DNA of 45,324 nucleotides from Rhodothermales bacterium (lineage in GTDB: Bacteria; Bacteroidota; Rhodothermia; Rhodothermales; BA12). Position numbers and translations under genes: made by a program. The notes under the pieces were generated by a model, which saw only the letters and a program-made list of their open reading frames with translations, was not told the origin of the DNA and made no database searches. Location: contig JACSSA010000159.1 in the NCBI GenBank assembly GCA_014879465.1, positions 1 to 45,324 of the forward strand, read 5' to 3'. This document shows, one piece after another, positions 42,464-45,324 of the stretch (position 1 is its first letter; every line of letters begins with the position of its first letter).

Positions 42464-42532
42464 CGGAGGCGGGAGACGTCTCGTCTCAACGACGCCCAAA
42501 CGGGCCGGTTCGGCAGCGGCAGCGCGACCGGC

Positions 42533-42667
42533 TTACGTCAGCGACAACGCGACCGGCACGGCCTGCGCGGCGGGCTGCACCGGCCCTACGGGCGGCTTGT
42601 GGTCGCACTGGCACGCGGGCAGCGACGAGAGGGCGAGGACGGCGGCGACGGCGAGGAGGCGCTTCAT
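42533..42667 (-). CDS. Small putative lipoprotein (44 aa)
   Basis: '[44 protein letters not shown]' with lipobox. Confidence 0.5.
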   Translation of the reverse strand: MKRLLAVAAVLALSSLPACQCDHKPPVGPVQPAAQAVPVALSLT

Positions 42668-42822
42668 CGGGCAGGAGGCGGAGTTCCGGGTGATGCCGTG
42701 CAAGGTACGGACGACGAACGGAGGCTGCGAATCCCTGCGCACGGGAAAATGCCGCGAACGGCAACGGCGAACGACCAACGTCCCAGCGCCTATCTTCCCT
42801 GTGATCCTCGCACTTCTTCGTT

Positions 42823-43569
42823 ATGAACGTCCTCGGTATCGACATCGGCGGCTCGGGCATCAAAGGCGCACCCGTGAACGTGAAAACCGGCGAACTGCTC
42901 GCCAAACGCAAACGCTTCGACACGCCGCAGCCGGCCACCCCGGACGCCGTGGCCGACACGGTGCTCCGACTCGTCCGTCACTTCGACTGGGACGGGCCGC
43001 TGGGCGTCGCCTTTCCCGCCCGCGTGCGGCGCGGCGTGGCCGAAACGGCGTCGAACATCGACAAGGCGTTCATCGGGCTGGACGTGGACAAGCTTCTGGA
43101 GGAACGCACCGGCCTTCCGACGCACGTCCTCAACGACGCCGACGCGGCGGGCGTGGGGGAAGTCCACTTCGGCGGCGGACAGGGCGTCAAGGGCGTGGTG
43201 ATGATGATCACGCTCGGCACCGGCATCGGGTCGGGGCTGTTTGTCGACGGGCATCTCGTGCCCAACACCGAACTCGGCCACGTCGTGCTCCCGGGCGGAA
43301 AAGTCGCCGAGCCGTTTGCCGCCGACCGCGTCCGCAAGGCCGAGAAACTCGACTGGAAGACGTACGGCAAGCGCGTGCAAAAGGTGATTGCGTACTACGA
43401 CTTCCTGTTCGCGCCGGATTTGATGATCGTGGGCGGCGGCGTGTCCAAACCCGAGCGCTGGAGCGAGTTCGGGCCGCTGCTCACGGCGTCGTGCCCCATC
43501 GTCCCGGCCACGCTCAAGAACGACGCCGGCATCATCGGCGCGGCCTACCACAGCTCGACGCTCAAGTGA
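42823..43569 (+). CDS. ppgK: Polyphosphate glucokinase (ROK family)
   Basis: '[16 protein letters not shown]', '[14 protein letters not shown]', '[25 protein letters not shown]'. Confidence 0.92.
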   Translation: MNVLGIDIGGSGIKGAPVNVKTGELLAKRKRFDTPQPATPDAVADTVLRLVRHFDWDGPLGVAFPARVRRGVAETASNIDKAFIGLDVDKLLEERTGLPTHVLNDADAAGVGEVHFGGGQGVKGVVMMITLGTGIGSGLFVDGHLVPNTELGHVVLPGGKVAEPFAADRVRKAEKLDWKTYGKRVQKVIAYYDFLFAPDLMIVGGGVSKPERWSEFGPLLTASCPIVPATLKNDAGIIGAAYHSSTLK

Positions 43570-44006
43570 AAAGCCGGATCACGCTCTCGCCCGGTCAGAC
43601 CGTCGCGCTGCGCGACGTGTCGAAGGAAGCGCTCGCCGCCGCGATGCGGGCGCATCTCCCGTCGTTTTCGGCCCGCAACGACCCGTTTCTGGTCGTCGTA
43701 GACGATGCCTATCGGTTCGTGCAGCTTTGGGCTAATGCCCCCGACGGCTTTCAGGTCGAATACGGCGAGAACGGCCAGCCGTTCGAGCACCCCGACGGTG
43801 ACCGCACGTTGGAGGAGACCGTGGCCCTTTTCGAGCGCTTCGCCGACGGCGTCTGGCCGCCGTTTGACGGCGGCGTACCGCTGGATATGGGTGAGCCGCT
43901 TGCTGCGCCCGCGCCCAATCCCACAGCTGTCCGTACGTTCAACACGCAGACGCTGCTGTTTCTGCTGCTGCTCCTCTTCCTGATCCTGGCCTATTTCTTC
44001 GGTTGA
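43566..44006 (+). CDS. Hypothetical tail-anchored membrane protein
   Basis: GTGA overlap with ppgK stop; C-terminal TM '[17 protein letters not shown]'. Confidence 0.65.
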   Translation: MKSRITLSPGQTVALRDVSKEALAAAMRAHLPSFSARNDPFLVVVDDAYRFVQLWANAPDGFQVEYGENGQPFEHPDGDRTLEETVALFERFADGVWPPFDGGVPLDMGEPLAAPAPNPTAVRTFNTQTLLFLLLLLFLILAYFFG

Positions 44007-44014
44007 CTCCGCAC

Positions 44015-44476
44015 CTACTCCGCGCGCAACGACGCGTCGCCGGGTTGGCCGGGAGTCTGCCGGGCAGGCTTGGCGGCATCCTCCTGGCCACGCGCGCGGG
44101 TGGTGAGACCCCAATAGCTCGCCAACTGCTGAATGAACGACACTTCGAGCGGAAGCAGCTTGCCGTCGGCGTAGGCCAAGTCGGTTAGGTCGTTGAGAAT
44201 GCCCAGTCGTTCGTTCGGCGACAACGTCTGGCGGAGACTTTCGGCAGCCAAGGCAATCAACTGATCCCGCTCCGGTGCGATGTAGGCCAGCATCACATCG
44301 CAGAGCGTCTTTTTGACCACGCTCTCCGGGGATTCGGGCGCCCACTTGCCCAGCAAGCGCGTTCCGGTTTCGATCTCAGCCGGGGCCAGCTCGTGATCGG
44401 TACCGTGGGCAAGGGCGATGAAGAGCAGCGCCATCTCGTGCAATTCCATCCAGCCTTCCACTTTTTTGAAGCGCAT
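44015..44476 (-). CDS. TerB-like helical protein
   Basis: 'MALLFIALAHGTDHELAPAEIETGTRLLGKW...DLAYADGKLLPLEVSFIQQLASYWGL'; ATG at 44476. Confidence 0.65.
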   Translation of the reverse strand: MRFKKVEGWMELHEMALLFIALAHGTDHELAPAEIETGTRLLGKWAPESPESVVKKTLCDVMLAYIAPERDQLIALAAESLRQTLSPNERLGILNDLTDLAYADGKLLPLEVSFIQQLASYWGLTTRARGQEDAAKPARQTPGQPGDASLRAE

Positions 44477-44572
44477 CAGGGTGATTGGGATAGAAGTGGC
44501 ACAGACTCCGGGCCATCGGCGTTGCACACCGCAGCGCCCGAATCGCCGCAAGTGTACGGCACACCCGTGCCC

Positions 44573-45324
44573 ATGTCTGACCTTTTCACGATGCCGATCC
44601 ACGTTTGTTACCGTTTTTCCGCCACTTCGCCCGAACGAGCGCGCGATCACGCCGAGGCGCTGCTGGTCGAACAAACCGTTGAGACGCCGCCGGAGGTGTC
44701 GCAGCGTTACCCGTTTGTGCGCGAACACCTGATGGGATCGGTGGAATCGGTGGAGGATCTGGGCGGCGGCACGTTTCGCGTGGCCCTTGCGCTGCCCGAA
44801 GGTGTGGCCTGCACGGACATGGCTCAGCTGCTGAACGTGATCTTCGGCAACGCCTCCATCCACCCCGGCATCGTCCTCGACGGCCTTGAATTGCCGCCCG
44901 CGCTACTCGACGGCCTCGGGCCGCGCCACGGCCTCGCCGGGCTGCAACGGCTCTGCGGTGTGACCGATCGCCCGCTTGTGGCCAGCGCCCTCAAACCCGC
45001 TGGGCTGTCGGTGGACGAACTGGCGCACCTCGCCTACGGCTTTGGCCTCGGCGGCCTCGATCTGGTGAAGGACGACCACTACCTCGCCGACCACGCCTTT
45101 GCGCCACTCGAACCCCGCGTGCGGGCCGTCGTGGAGATGCTCAGCCGGGCTGCCGACCGCACGGGCCGCCGGACGCGCTACGCGCCCAACCTCTCCGGCA
45201 CGCCAGCGGAAGTGTTTCGGCAGGCAGAGATCGCCCAAAAGCTCGGAGCCGACGCCGTGATGGTCGCGCCGATGCTGATCGGATTGCCTACGACGGCGGA
45301 ACTCGTCCGCGACCATCTGTCCGT
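44573..45324 (+). CDS. RuBisCO-like protein (form IV type), 3' truncated by window
   Basis: Own translation from ATG 44573: 'GPRHGLAGLQRLCGVTDRPLVASALKPAGLSVDELAHLAYGFGLGGLDLVKDDHYLADHAFAPLEPRV...TRYAPNLSGTPAEVFRQAEIAQKLGADAVMVAPMLIGLPT'; no stop before window end. Confidence 0.88.
   Translation, partial: MSDLFTMPIHVCYRFSATSPERARDHAEALLVEQTVETPPEVSQRYPFVREHLMGSVESVEDLGGGTFRVALALPEGVACTDMAQLLNVIFGNASIHPGIVLDGLELPPALLDGLGPRHGLAGLQRLCGVTDRPLVASALKPAGLSVDELAHLAYGFGLGGLDLVKDDHYLADHAFAPLEPRVRAVVEMLSRAADRTGRRTRYAPNLSGTPAEVFRQAEIAQKLGADAVMVAPMLIGLPTTAELVRDHLS

Noticed and set aside
40436-42826. 796-aa plus-strand ORF opposite dnaG and yggS
   Set aside because: Antisense to a convincing dnaG; composition is typical of high-GC shadow ORFs (R/G/H/A-rich) with no family motif.

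Overview
GC-rich (roughly 65-70% by eye) chromosomal window. Gene content suggests a Bacteroidota relative, probably Rhodothermia-like: a sorting-type C-terminal domain, DUF4293-like, DivIVA and TonB/STN proteins. Core blocks are a sufBCD cluster, a nearly complete trp operon (trpE-hyp-trpS-trpG-trpD-trpC-trpF-trpB-GNAT-trpA) followed by hisG, then recQ, tandem paralogous lipoproteins, a S41 protease, a divergent penicillin-acylase-like protein, a BadF-type kinase, an STN/TonB receptor, lspA, a DksA-like protein, ileS, punA, divIVA-like, yggS, dnaG, ppgK and TerB-like. At the right edge is a partial RuBisCO-like protein that the ORF track does not list because it is open at the window end. No tRNA, rRNA, CRISPR array or transposase was recognised. 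Most notable non-annotated signals: (1) a trp leader peptide (W-G-W) with antiterminator/terminator geometry upstream of trpE; (2) a ~240 bp low-GC tract with foreign codon usage inside the editing-domain region of ileS; (3) a dispersed 'GTAGAGACGCCCC-N3-GGGGCGTCTCTAC' palindrome (three copies plus a possible relic), one preceded by 21-bp tandem repeats and supplying the recQ stop codon; (4) a surface protein aligning with HExxH metalloproteases but lacking every expected metal ligand; (5) candidate operators upstream of sufB and between recQ and a lipoprotein gene; (6) the edge RuBisCO-like protein.
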